Shown in pieces: positions 12,050 to 24,600 of a DNA stretch of 64,000 bases. The stretch is from contig JBBMOA010000070.1 of the NCBI GenBank assembly GCA_037954235.1, positions 33,558 to 97,557 of the forward strand. The letters are read 5' to 3'. The position numbers were made by a program, and so were the translations under genes. A model generated the notes under the pieces. That model was not told the DNA's origin. It did not search any database and saw only the letters and a program-made list of their open reading frames with translations. Positions within the stretch are counted from its first letter, which is position 1, and every line of letters begins with the position of its first letter. The stretch comes from Aulostomus chinensis (Eukaryota > Chordata > Actinopteri > Syngnathiformes > Aulostomidae).

Positions 12050-12330
12050 GTTTTCATGAAAATACAGGAGTTCTGCATGAAGTGTTCATTTTGGCCTTCT
12101 CTCGCTGAGAAAACACTATTTGTGACCTGTGATACAAAAATGCCATAACTTTTGTTCAAAGTGAGTTTTCAGTCAAGTTTCAATCTGAAAGCATAGAAAG
12201 ATGCATAAACTTGAAGTTACAGCTTGATTTCAGTGACTTTTCGTCAAAATACAGGAGTTCTGCATGAAGTGTTCATTTTGGCCTTCTCTCGCTGAGAAAA
12301 CGCTATTTGTGACCTGCGACACAGAACAGC
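12050..12330 (+). repeat. Left copy of a 12-monomer-spaced variant block
   Basis: A CATGAAAAT monomer is followed by one carrying CAATCTG (12,184) joined to the full class B states. The same sequence of states occurs at 14,300-14,575, with CAATCTG at 14,428, an offset of 2,244 bp or 12 monomers. Confidence 0.8.
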
Positions 12331-12528
12331 CATAACTTTTGTTCAAAGTGAGTTTTCAGTCAAGTTTCAACCTGAAAGCATAGAAAGATGCATAAACTTG
12401 AAGTTACAGCTTGATTTCAGTGAGTTTTCATCAAAATACAGGAGTTCTGCATGAAGTGTTCATTTTGGCCTTCTCTCGCTGAGAAAACACTATTTGTGAC
12501 CTGTGATACAAAAATGCCATAACTTTTG

Positions 12529-12715
12529 TTCAAAGTGAGTTTTCAGTCAAGTTTCAACCTGAAAGCATAGAAAGATGCATAAACTTGAAGTTACAGCTTG
12601 ATTTCAGTGACTTTTCGTCAAAATACAGGAGTTCTGCATGAAGTGTTCATTTTGGCCTTCTCTCGCTGAGAAAACGCTATTTGTGACCTGCGACACAGAA
12701 CAGCCATAACTTTTG
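12529..12715 (+). repeat. Representative class B (CpG-richer) monomer
   Basis: This copy shows the full class B haplotype. It has GAC in place of GAG at 81-83, CGTC in place of CATC at 88-91, ACGCT in place of ACACT at 146-150, and TGCGACACAG followed by AACAGCC at 161-177. It therefore carries four CpGs (88-89, 136-137, 147-148, 163-164) where class A has one. Three of the differences are the CpG versus TpG/CpA kind expected from methylated-cytosine decay. Others (GAG/GAC, the bases at 166, 170, 173 and 174) are not, so class B is a distinct lineage and not merely undecayed class A. I count about 55 copies with the TGCGAC block by eye. Confidence 0.9.
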
Positions 12716-14299
12716 TTCAAAGTGAGTTTTCAGTCAAGTTTCAACCTGAAAGCATAGAAAGATGCATAAACTTGAAGTTACAGCTTGATTTCTTTGAGTT
12801 TTCATCAAAATACAGGAGTTCTGCATGAAGTGTTCATTTTGGCCTTCTCTCGCTGAGAAAACACTATTTGTGACCTGTGATACAAAAATGCCATAACTTT
12901 TGTTCAAAGTGAGTTTTCAGTCAAGTTTCAACCTGAAAGCATAGAAAGATGCATAAACTTGAAGTTACAGCTTGATTTCAGTGAGTTTTCATCAAAATAC
13001 AGGAGTTCTGCATGAAGTGTTCATTTTGGCCTTCTCTCGCTGAGAAAACACTATTTGTGACCTGTGATACAAAAATGCCATAACTTTTGTTCAAAGTGAG
13101 TTTTCAGTCAAGTTTCAACCTGAAAGCATAGAAAGATGCATAAACTTGAAGTTACAGCTTGATTTCAGTGAGTTTTCATCAAAATACAGGAGTTCTGCAT
13201 GAAGTGTTCATTTTGGCCTTCTCTCGCTGAGAAAACACTATTTGTGACCTGTGATACAAAAATGCCATAACTTTTGTTCAAAGTGAGTTTTCAGTCAAGT
13301 TTCAACCTGAAAGCATAGAAAGATGCATAAACTTGAAGTTACAGCTTGATTTCAGTGAGTTTTCATCAAAATACAGGAGTTCTGCATGAAGTGTTCATTT
13401 TGGCCTTCTCTCGCTGAGAAAACGCTATTTGTGACCTGTGATACAAAAATTCCATAACTTTTGTTCAAAGTGAGTTTTCAGTCAAGTTTCAACCTGAAAG
13501 CATAGAAAGATGCATAAAATTGAAGTTACAGCTTGATTTCAGTGAGTTTTCATCAAAATACAGGAGTTCTGCATGAAGTGTTCATTTTGGCCTTCTCTCG
13601 CTGAGAAAACGCTATTTGTGACCTGTGATACAAAAATGCCATAACTTTTGTTCAAAGTGAGTTTTCAGTCAAGTTTCAACCTGAAAGCATAGAAAGATGA
13701 ATAAACTTGAAGTTACAGCTTGATTTCAGTGAGTTTTCATCAAAATACAGGAGTTCTGCATGAAGTGTTCATTTTGGCCTTCTCTCGCTGAGAAAACGCT
13801 ATTTGTGACCTGTGATACAAAAATGCCATAACTTTTGTTCAAAGTGAGTTTTCAGTCAAGTTTCAACCTGAAAGCATAGAAAGATGCATAAACTTGAAGT
13901 TACAGCTTGATTTCTGTGAGTTTTCATCAAAATACAGGAGTTCTGCATGAAGTGTTCATTTTGGCCTTCTCTCGCTGAGAAAACACTATTTGTGACCTGT
14001 GATACAAAAATGCCATAACTTTTGTTCAAAGTGAGTTTTCAGTCAAGTTTCAACCTGAAAGCATAGAAAGATGCATAAACTTGAAGTTACAGCTTGATTT
14101 CAGTGAGTTTTCATGAAAATACAGGAGTTCTGCATGAAGTGTTCATTTTGGCCTTCTCTCGCTGAGAAAACACTATTTGTGACCTGTGATACAAAAATGC
14201 CATAACTTTTGTTCAAAGTGAGTTTTCAGTCAAGTTTCAACCTGAAAGCATAGAAAGATGCATAAACTTGAAGTTACAGCTTGATTTCAGTGAGTTTTC

Positions 14300-14575
14300 A
14301 TGAAAATACAGGAGTTCTGCATGAAGTGTTCATTTTGGCCTTCTCTCGCTGAGAAAACACTATTTGTGACCTGTGATACAAAAATGCCATAACTTTTGTT
14401 CAAAGTGAGTTTTCAGTCAAGTTTCAATCTGAAAGCATAGAAAGATGCATAAACTTGAAGTTACAGCTTGATTTCAGTGACTTTTCGTCAAAATACAGGA
14501 GTTCTGCATGAAGTGTTCATTTTGGCCTTCTCTCGCTGAGAAAACGCTATTTGTGACCTGCGACACAGAACAGCC
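14300..14575 (+). repeat. Right copy of the 12-monomer-spaced variant block
   Basis: This repeats the CATGAAAAT, CAATCTG and class B sequence of 12,050-12,330. It differs privately in ending with ATAAATTTTG near 14,578. Confidence 0.78.
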
Positions 14576-17279
14576 ATAAATTTTGTTCAAAGTGAGTTTT
14601 CAGTCAAGTTTCAACCTGAAAGCATAGAAAGATGCATAAACTTGAAGTTACAGCTTGATTTCAGTGAGTTTTCATCAAAATACAGGAGTTCTGCATGAAG
14701 TGTTCATTTTGGCCTTCTCTCGCTGAGAAAACGCTATTTGTGACCTGCGACACAGAACAGCCATAACTTTTGTTCAAAGTGAGTTTTCAGTCAAGTTTCA
14801 ACCTGAAAGCATAGAAAGATGCAGAAACTTGAAGTTACAGCTTGATTTCAGTGAGTTTTCATCAAAATACAGGAGTTCTGCATGAAGTGTTCATTTTGGC
14901 CTTCTCTCGCTGAGAAAACACTATTTGTGACCTGTGATACAAAAATGCCATAACTTTTGTTCAAAGTGAGTTTTCAGTCAAGTTTCAACCTGAAAGCATA
15001 GAAAGATGCATAAACTTGAAGTTACAGCTTGATTTCAGTGAGTTTTCATCAAAATACAGGAGTTCTGCATGAAGTGTTCATTTTGGCCTTCTCTCGCTGA
15101 GAAAACAATATTTGTGACTTGTGATACAAAAATGCCATAACTTTTGTTCAAAGTGAGTTTTCAGTCAAGTTTCAACCTGAAAGCATAGAAAGATGCATAA
15201 ACTTGAAGTTACAGCTTGATTTCTGTGAGTTTTCATCAAAATACAGGAGTTCTGCATGAAGTGTTCATTTTGGCCTTCTCTCGCTGAGAAAACACTATTT
15301 GTGACCTGCGACACAGAACAGCCATAACTTTTGTTCAAAGTGAGTTTTCAGTCAAGTTTCAACCTGAAAGCATAGAAAGATGCATAAACTTGAAGTTACA
15401 GCTTGATTTCAGTGACTTTTCGTCAAAATACAGGAGTTCTGCATGAAGTGTTCATTTTGGCCTTCTCTCGCTGAGAAAACGCTATTTGTGACCTGCGACA
15501 CAGAACAGCCATAACTTTTGTTCAAAGTGAGTTTTCAGTCAAGTTTCAACCTGAAAGCATAGAAAGATGCATAAGCTTGAAGATACAGCTTGATTTCAGT
15601 GAGTTTTCATCAAAATACAGGAGTTCTGCATGAAGTGTTCATTTTGGCCTTCTCTCGCTGAGAAAACACTATTTGTGACCTGTGATACAAAAATGCCATA
15701 ACTTTTGTTCAAAGTGAGTTTTCAGTCAAGTTTCAACCTGAAAGCATAGAAAGATGCATAAACTTGAAGTTACAGCTTGATTTCAGTGAGTTTTCATCAA
15801 AATACAGGAGTTCTGCATGAAGTGTTCATTTTGGCCTTCTCTCGCTGAGAAAACACTATTTGTGACCTGTGATACAAAAATGCCATAACTTTTGTTCAAA
15901 GTGAGTTTTCAGTCAAGTTTCAACCTGAAAGCATAGAAAGATGCATAAACTTGAAGTTACAGCTTGATTTCAGTGAGTTTTCATCAAAATACAGGAGTTC
16001 TGCATGAAGTGTTCATTTTGGCCTTCTCTCGCTGAGAAAACGCTATTTGTGACCTGTGATACAAAAATGCCATAACTTTTGTTCAAAGTGAGTTTTCAGT
16101 CAAGTTTCAACCTGAAAGCATAGAAAGATGCATAAAATTGAAGTTACAGCTTGATTTCAATGAGTTTTCATCAAAATACAGGAGTTCTGCATGAAGTGTT
16201 CATTTTGGCCTTCTCTCGCTGAGAAAACACTATTTGTGACCTGTGATACAAAAATGCCATAACTTTTGTTCAAAGTGAGTTTTCAGTCAAGTTTCAACCT
16301 GAAAGCATAGAAAGATGCATAAACTTGAAGTTACAGCTTGATTTCAGTGAGTTTTCATGAAAATACAGGAGTTCTGCATGAAGTGTTCATTTTGGCCTTC
16401 TCTCGCTGAGAAAACACTATTTGTGACCTGTGATACAAAAATGCCATAACTTTTGTTCAAAGTGAGTTTTCAGTCAAGTTTCAACCTGAAAGCATAGAAA
16501 GATGCATAAACTTGAAGTTACAGCTTGATTTCAGTGAGTTTTCATGAAAATACAGGAGTTCTGCATGAAGTGTTCATTTTGGCCTGCTCTCGCTGAGAAA
16601 ACACTATTTGTGACCTGTGATACAAAAATGCCATAACTTTTGTTCAAAGTGAGTTTTCAGTCAAGTTTCAACCTGAAAGCATAGAAAGATGCATAAACTT
16701 GAAGTTACAGCTTGATTTCAGTGAGTTTTCATCAAAATACAGGAGTTCTGCATGAAGTGTTCATTTTGGCCTTCTCTCGCTGAGAAAACACTATTTGTGA
16801 CCTGTGATACAAAAATGCCATAACTTTTGTTCAAAGTGAGTTTTCAGTCAAGTTTCAACCTGAAAGCATAGAAAGATGCATAAACTTGAAGTTACAGCTT
16901 GATTTCAGTGAGTTTTCATGAAAATACAGGAGTTCTGCATGAAGTGTTCATTTTGGCCTTCTCTCGCTGAGAAAACACTATTTGTGACCTGTGATACAAA
17001 AATGCCATAACTTTTGTTCAAAGTGAGTTTTCAGTCAAGTTTCAACCTGAAAGCATAGAAAGATGCATAAACTTGAAGTTACAGCTTGATTTCAGTGAGT
17101 TTTCATCAAAATACAGGAGTTCTGCATGAAGTGTTCATTTTGGCCTTCTCTCGCTGAGAAAACACTATTTGTGACCTGTGATACAAAAATGCCATAACTT
17201 TTGTTCAAAGTGAGTTTTCAGTCAAGTTTCAACCTGAAAGCATAGAAAGATGCATAAACTTGAAGTTACAGCTTGATTT

Positions 17280-17375
17280 CAGTGACTTTTCATCAAAATA
17301 CTGGAGTTCTGCATGAAGTGTTCATTTTGGCCTTGTCTCGCTGAGAAAACGCTATTTGTGACCTGCGACACAGAA
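17280..17375 (+). repeat. ATACTGG-marked class B monomer, left member
   Basis: A rare A-to-T change (ATACTGG for ATACAGG, at 17,302) lies in a GTCTCG class B monomer. The same combination is at 19,359, an offset of 2,057 bp (11 monomers), which points to duplication of about 11 monomers across 17.3-19.4 kb. Confidence 0.75.
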
Positions 17376-19649
17376 CAGCCATAACTTTTGTTCAAAGTGA
17401 GTTTTCAGTCAAGTTTCAACCTGAAAGCATAGAAAGATGCATAAACTTGAAGTTACAGCTTGATTTCAGTGAGTTTTCATCAAAATACAGGAGTTCTGCA
17501 TGAAGTGTTCATTTTGGCCTTCTCTCGCTGAGAAAACACTATTTGTGACCTGCGACACAGAACAGCCATAACTTTTGTTCAAAGTGAGTTTTCAGTCAAG
17601 TTTCAACCTGAAAGCATAGAAAGATGCATAAACTTGAAGTTACAGCTTGATTTCAGTGAGTTTTCATCAAAATACAGGAGTTCTGCATGAAGTGTTCATT
17701 TTGGCCTTCTCTCGCTGAGAAAACACTATTTGTGACCTGTGATACAAAAATGCCATAACTTTTGTTCAAAGTGAGTTTTCAGTCAAGTTTCAACCTGAAA
17801 GCATAGAAAGATGCATAAACTTGAAGTTACAGCTTGATTTCAGTGACTTTTCATCAAAATACAGGAGTTCTGCATGAAGTGTTCATTTTGGCCTTCTCTC
17901 GCTGAGAAAACACTATTTGTGACCTGTGATACAAAAATGCCATAACTTTTGTTCAAAGTGAGTTTTCAGTCAAGTTTCAACCTGAAAGCATAGAAAGATG
18001 CATAAACTTGAAGTTACAGCTTGATTTCAGTGACTTTTCATCAAAATACAGGAGTTCTGCATGAAGTGTTCATTTTGGCCTTCTCTCGCTGAGAAAACAC
18101 TATTTGTGACCTGTGATACAAAAATGCCATAACTTTTGTTCAAAGTGAGTTTTCAATCAAGTTTCAACCTGAAAGCATAGAAAGATGCATAAACTTGAAG
18201 TTACAGCTTGATTTCAGTGACTTTTCATCAAAATACAGGAGTTCTGCATGAAGTGTTCATTTTGGCCTTCTCTCGCTGAGAAAACGCTATTTGTGACCTG
18301 CGACACAGAACAGCCATAACTTTTGTTCAAAGTGAGTTTTCAGTCAAGTTTCAACCTGAAAGCATAGAAAGATGCATAAACTTGAAGTTACAGCTTGATT
18401 TCAGTGAGTTTTCATCAAAATACAGGAGTTCTGCATGAAGTGTTCATTTTGGCCTTCTCTCGCTGAGAAAACACTATTTGTGACCTGTGATACAAAAATG
18501 CCATAACTTTTGTTCAAAGTGAGTTTTCAGTCAAGTTTCAACCTGAAAGCATAGAAAGATGCATAAACTTGAAGTTACAGCTTGATTTCAGTGAGTTTTC
18601 ATCAAAATACAGGAGTTCTGCATGAAGTGTTCATTTTGGCCTTCTCTCGCTGAGAAAACACTATTTGTGACCTGTGATACAAAAATGCCATAACTTTTGT
18701 TCAAAGTGAGTTTTCAGTCAAGTTTCAACCTGAAAGCATAGAAAGATGCATAAACTTGAAGTTACAGCTTGATTTCAGTGAGTTTTCATGAAAATACAGG
18801 AGTTCTGCATGAAGTGTTCATTTTGGCCTTCTCTCGCTGAGAAAACACTATTTGTGACCTGTGATACAAAAATGCCATAACTTTTGTTCAAAGTGAGTTT
18901 TCAGTCAAGTTTCAACCTGAAAGCATAGAAAGATGCATAAACTTGAAGTTACAGCTTGATTTCAGTGAGTTTTCATCAAAATACAGGAGTTCTGCATGAA
19001 GTGTTCATTTTGGCCTTCTCTCGCTGAGAAAACACTATTTGTGACCTGTGATACAAAAATGCCATAACTTTTGTTCAAAGTGAGTTTTCAGTCAAGTTTC
19101 AACCTGAAAGCATAGAAAGATGCATAAACTTGAAGTTACAGCTTGATTTCAGTGAGTTTTCATCAAAATACAGGAGTTCTGCATGAAGTGTTCATTTTGG
19201 CCTTCTCTCGCTGAGAAAACACTATTTGTGACCTGTGATACAAAAATGCCATAACTTTTGTTCAAAGTGAGTTTTCAGTCAAGTTTCAACCTGAAAGCAT
19301 AGAAAGATGCATAAACTTGAAGTTACAGCTTGATTTCAGTGACTTTTCATCAAAATACTGGAGTTCTGCATGAAGTGTTCATTTTGGCCTTGTCTCGCTG
19401 AGAAAACGCTATTTGTGACCTGCGACACAGAACAGCCATAACTTTTGTTCAAAGTGAGTTTTCAGTCAAGTTTCAACCTGAAAGCATAGAAAGATGCATA
19501 AACTTGAAGTTACAGCTTGATTTCAGTGAGTTTTCATCAAAATACAGGAGTTCTGCATGAAGTGTTCATTTTGGCCTTCTCTCGCTGAGAAAACACTATT
19601 TGTGACCTGTGATACAAAAATGCCATAACTTTTGTTCAAAGTGAGTTTT

Positions 19650-19770
19650 CAGTCAAGTTTCAACCTGAAAGCATAGAAAGATGCATAAACTTGAAGTTAC
19701 AGCTTGATTTCAGTGAGTTTTCATCAAAATACAGGAGTTCTGCATGAAGTGTTCATTTTGCCTTCTCTCG
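19650..19770 (+). repeat. Monomer segment with a private 1-bp deletion
   Basis: CATTTTGCCTTC near 19,755-19,765 lacks one G of the usual TTTTGGCC. It is unique in the window and gives a -1 phase step. Confidence 0.85.
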
Positions 19771-21399
19771 CTGAGAAAACACTATTTGTGACCTGTGATA
19801 CAAAAATGCCATAACTTTTGTTCAAAGTGAGTTTTCAGTCAAGTTTCAACCTGAAAACATAGAAAGATGCATAAACTTGAAGTTACAGCTTGATTTCAGT
19901 GAGTTTTCATCAAAATACAGGAGTTCTGCATGAAGTGTTCATTTTGGCCTTCTCTCGCTGAGAAAACGCTATTTGTGACCTGCGACACAGAACAGCCATA
20001 ACTTTTGTTCAAAGTGAGTTTTCAGTCAAGTTTCAACCTGAAAGCATAGAAAGATGCATAAACTTGAAGTTACAGCTTGATTTCAGTGAGTTTTCATCAA
20101 AATACAGGAGTTCTGCATGAAGTGTTCATTTTGGCCTTCTCTCGCTGAGAAAACACTATTTGTGACCTGTGATACAAAAATGCCATAACTTTTGTTCAAA
20201 GTGAGTTTTCAGTCAAGTTTCAACCGGAAAGCATAGAAAGATGCATAAACTTGAAGTTACAGCTTGATTTCAGTGAGTTTTCATCAAAATACAGGAGTTC
20301 TGCATGAAGTGTTCATTTTGGCTTTCTCTCGCTGAGAAAACACTATTTGTGACCTGTGATACAAAAATGCCATAACTTTTGTTCAAAGTGAGTTTTCAGT
20401 CAAGTTTCAACCTGAAAGCATAGAAAGATGCATAAACTTGAAGTTACAGCTTGATTTCAGTGACTTTTCATCAAAATACAGGAGTTCTGCATGAAGTGTT
20501 CATTTCGGCCTTGTCTCGCTGAGAAACAATATTTGTGACCTGCGACACAGAACAGCCATAACTTTTGTTCAAAGTGAGTTTTCAGTCAAGTTTCAACCTG
20601 AAAGCATAGAAAGATGCATAAACTTGAAGTTACAGCTTGATTTCAGTGAGTTTTCATCAAAATACAGGAGTTCTGCATGAAGTGTTCATTTTGGCCTTCT
20701 CTCGCTGAGAAAACACTATTTGTGACCTGTGATACAAAAATGCCATAACTTTTGTTCAAAGTGAGTTTTCAGTCAAGTTTCAACCTGAAAGCATAGAAAG
20801 ATGCATAAACTTGAAGTTACAGCTTGATTTCAGTGACTTTTCATCAAAATACAGGAGTTCTGCATGAAATGTTCATTTTGGCCTTGTCTCGCTGAGAAAA
20901 CGCTATTTGTGACCTGCGACACAGAACAGCCATAACTTTTGTTCAAAGTGAGTTTTCAGTCAAGTTTCAACCTGAAAGCATAGAAAGATGCATAAACTTG
21001 AAGTTACAGCTTGATTTCAGTGACTTTTCATCAAAATACAGGAGTTCTGCATGAAGTGTTCATTTTGGCCTTCTCTCGCTGAGAAAACACTATTTGTGAC
21101 CTGTGATACAAAAATGCCATAACTTTTGTTCAAAGTGAGTTTTCAGTCAAGTTTCAACCTGAAAGCATAGAAAGATGCATAAACTTGAAGTTACAGCTTG
21201 ATTTCAGTGAGTTTTCATCAAAATACAGGAGTTCTGCATGAAGTGTTCATTTTGGCCTTCTCTCGCTGAGAAAACACTATTTGTGACCTGTGATACAAAA
21301 ATGCCATAACTTTTGTTCAAAGTGAGTTTTCAGTCAAGTTTCAACCTGAAAGCATAGAAAGATGCATAAACTTGAAGTTACAGCTTGATTTCAGTGACT

Positions 21400-21660
21400 T
21401 TTCATCAAAATACAGGAGTTCTGCATGAAGTGTTCATTTTGGCCTTGTCTCGCTGAGAAAACGCTATTTGTGACCTGCGACACAGAACAGCCATAACTTT
21501 TGTTCAAAGTGAGTTTTCAGTCAAGTTTCAACCTGAAAGCATAGAAAGATGCATAAACTTGAAGTTACAGCTTGATTTCAGTGAGTTTTCATCAAAATAC
21601 AGGAGTTCTGCATGAAGTGTTCATTTTGGCCTTCTCTCGCTAAGAAAACACTATTTGTGA
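21400..21660 (+). repeat. Class B plus GCTAAG monomer pair, left copy of a 5-monomer shift
   Basis: A GTCTCG class B monomer is followed by one with GCTAAG in place of GCTGAG (21,641). The pair recurs with GCTAAG at 22,576, an offset of 935 bp (5 monomers). An equivalent pair also lies near 3,127-3,320. Confidence 0.75.
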
Positions 21661-24600
21661 CCTGTGATACAAAAATGCCATAACTTTTGTTCAAAGTGAG
21701 TTTTCAGTCAAGTTTCAACCTGAAAGCATAGAAAGATGCATAAACTTGAAGTTACAGCTTGATTTCAGTGAGTTTTCATCAAAATACAGGAGTTCTGCAT
21801 GAAGTGTTCATTTTGGCCTTCTCTCGCTGAGAAAACACTATTTGTGACTTGTGATACAAAAATGCCATAACTTTTGTTCAAAGTGAGTTTTCAGTCAAGT
21901 TTCAACCTGAAAGCATAGAAAGATGCATAAACTTGAAGTTACAGCTTGATTTCAGTGAGTTTTCATCAAAATACAGGAGTTCTGCATGAAGTGTTCATTT
22001 TGGCCTTCTCTCGCTGAGAAAACACTATTTGTGACCTGTGATACAAAAATGCCATAACTTTTGTTCAAAGTGAGTTTTCAGTCAAGTTTCAACCTGAAAG
22101 CATAGAAAGATGCATAAACTTGAAGTTACAGCTTGATTTCAGTGAGTTTTCATCAAAATACAGGAGTTCTGCATGAAGTGTTCATTTTGGCCTTCTCTCG
22201 CTGAGAAAACACTATTTGTGACCTGTGATACAAAAATGCCATAACTTTTGTTCAAAGTGAGTTTTCAGTCAAGTTTCAACCTGAAAGCATAGAAAGATGC
22301 ATAAACTTGAAGTTACAGCTTGATTTCAGTGACTTTTCATCAAAATACAGGAGTTCTGCATGAAGTGTTCATTTTGGCCTTGTCTCGCTGAGAAAACGCT
22401 ATTTGTGATCTGCGACACAGAACAGCCATAACTTTTGTTCAAAGTGAGTTTTCAGTCAAGTTTCAACCTGAAAGCATAGAAAGATGCATAAACTTGAAGT
22501 TACAGCTTGATTTCAGTGAGTTTTCATCAAAATACAGGAGTTCTGCATGAAGTGTTCATTTTGGCCTTCTCTCGCTAAGAAAACACTATTTGTGACCTGT
22601 GATACAAAAATGCCATAACTTTTGTTCAAAGTGAGTTTTCAGTCAAGTTTCAACCTGAAAGCATAGAAAGATGCATAAACTTCAAGTTACAGCTTGATTT
22701 CAGTGAGTTTTCATCAAAATACAGGAGTTCTGCATGAAGTGTTCATTTTGGCCTTCTCTCGCTGAGAAAACACTATTTGTGACCTGTGATACAAAAATGC
22801 CATAACTTTTGTTCAAAGTGAGTTTTCAGTCAAGTTTCAACCTGAAAGCATAGAAAGATGCATAAACTTGAAGTTACAGCTTGATTTCAGTGAGTTTTCA
22901 TGAAAATACAGGAGTTCTGCATGAAGTGTTCATTTTGGCCTTCTCTCGCTGAGAAAACACTATTTGTGACCTGTGATACAAAAATGCCATAACTTTTGTT
23001 CAAAGTGAGTTTTCAGTCAAGTTTCAACCTGAAAGCATAGAAAGATGCATAAACTTGAAGTTACAGCTTGATTTCAGTGAGTTTTCATGAAAATACAGGA
23101 GTTCTGCATGAAGTGTTCATTTTGGCCTTCTCTCGCTGAGAAAACACTATTTGTGACCTGTGATACAAAAATGCCATAACTTTTGTTCAAAGTGAGTTTT
23201 CAGTCAAGTTTCAACCTGAAAGCATAGAAAGATGCATAAACTTGAAGTTACAGCTTGATTTCAGTGAGTTTTCATCAAAATACAGGAGTTCTGCATGAAG
23301 TGTTCATTTTGGCCTTCTCTCGCTGAGAAAACACTATTTGTGACCTGTGATACAAAAATGCCATAACTTTTGTTCAAAGTGAGTTTTCAGTCAAGTTTCA
23401 ACCTGAAAGCATAGAAAGATGCATAAACTTGAAGTTACAGCTTGATTTCAGTGACTTTTCATCAAAATACAGGAGTTCTGCATGAAGTGTTCATTTTGGC
23501 CTTCTCTCGCTGAGAAAACACTATTTGTGACCTGTGATACAAAAATGCCATAACTTTTGTTCAAAGTGAGTTTTCAGTCAAGTTTCAACCTGAAAGCATA
23601 GAAAGATGCATAAACTTGAAGTTACAGCTTGATTTCAGTGAGTTTTCATCAAAATACAGGAGTTCTGCATGAAGTGTTCATTTTGGCCTTGTCTCGCTGA
23701 GAAAACGCTATTTGTGACCTGTGATACAAAAATGCCATAACTTTTGTTCAAAGTGAGTTTTCAGTCAAGTTTCAACCTGAAAGCATAGAAAGATGCATAA
23801 ACTTGAAGTTACAGCTTGATTTCAGTGAGTTTTCATGAAAATACAGGAGTTCTGCATGAAGTGTTCATTTTGGCCTTCTCTCGCTGAGAAAACACTATTT
23901 GTGACCTGTGATACAAAAATGCCATAACTTTTGTTCAAAGTGAGTTTTCAGTCAAGTTTCAACCTGAAAGCATAGAAAGATGCATAAACTTCAAGTTACA
24001 GCTTGATTTCAGTGAGTTTTCATCAAAATACAGGAGTTCTGCATGAAGTGTTCATTTTGGCCTTCTCTCGCTGAGAAAACACTATTTGTGACCTGTGACA
24101 CAAAAATGCCATAACTTTTGTTCAAAGTGAGTTTTCTGTCAAGTTTCAACCTGAAAGCATAGAAAGATGCATAAACTTCAAGTTACAGCTTGATTTCAGT
24201 GAGTTTTCATCAAAATACAGGAGTTCTGCATGAAGTGTTCATTTTGGCCTTCTCTCGCTGAGAAAACACTATTTGTGACCTGTGATACAAAAATGCCATA
24301 ACTTTTGTTCAAAGTGAGTTTTCAGTCAAGTTTCAACCTGAAAGCATAGAAAGATGCATAAACTTGAAGTTACAGCTTGATTTCAGTGACTTTTCATCAA
24401 AATACAGGAGTTCTGCATGAAGTGTTCATTTTGGCCTTCTCTCGCTGAGAAAACACTATTTGTGACCTGTGATACAAAAATGCCATAACTTTTGTTCAAA
24501 GTGAGTTTTCAGTCAAGTTTCAACCGGAAAGCATAGAAAGATGCATAAACTTGAAGTTACAGCTTGATTTCAGTGACTTTTCGTCAAAATACAGGAGTTC

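Noticed and set aside
12613..12630. Canonical CENP-B box
   Set aside because: The required CGGG half is absent and the spacing is one base off. It is kept only as a low-interest observation.
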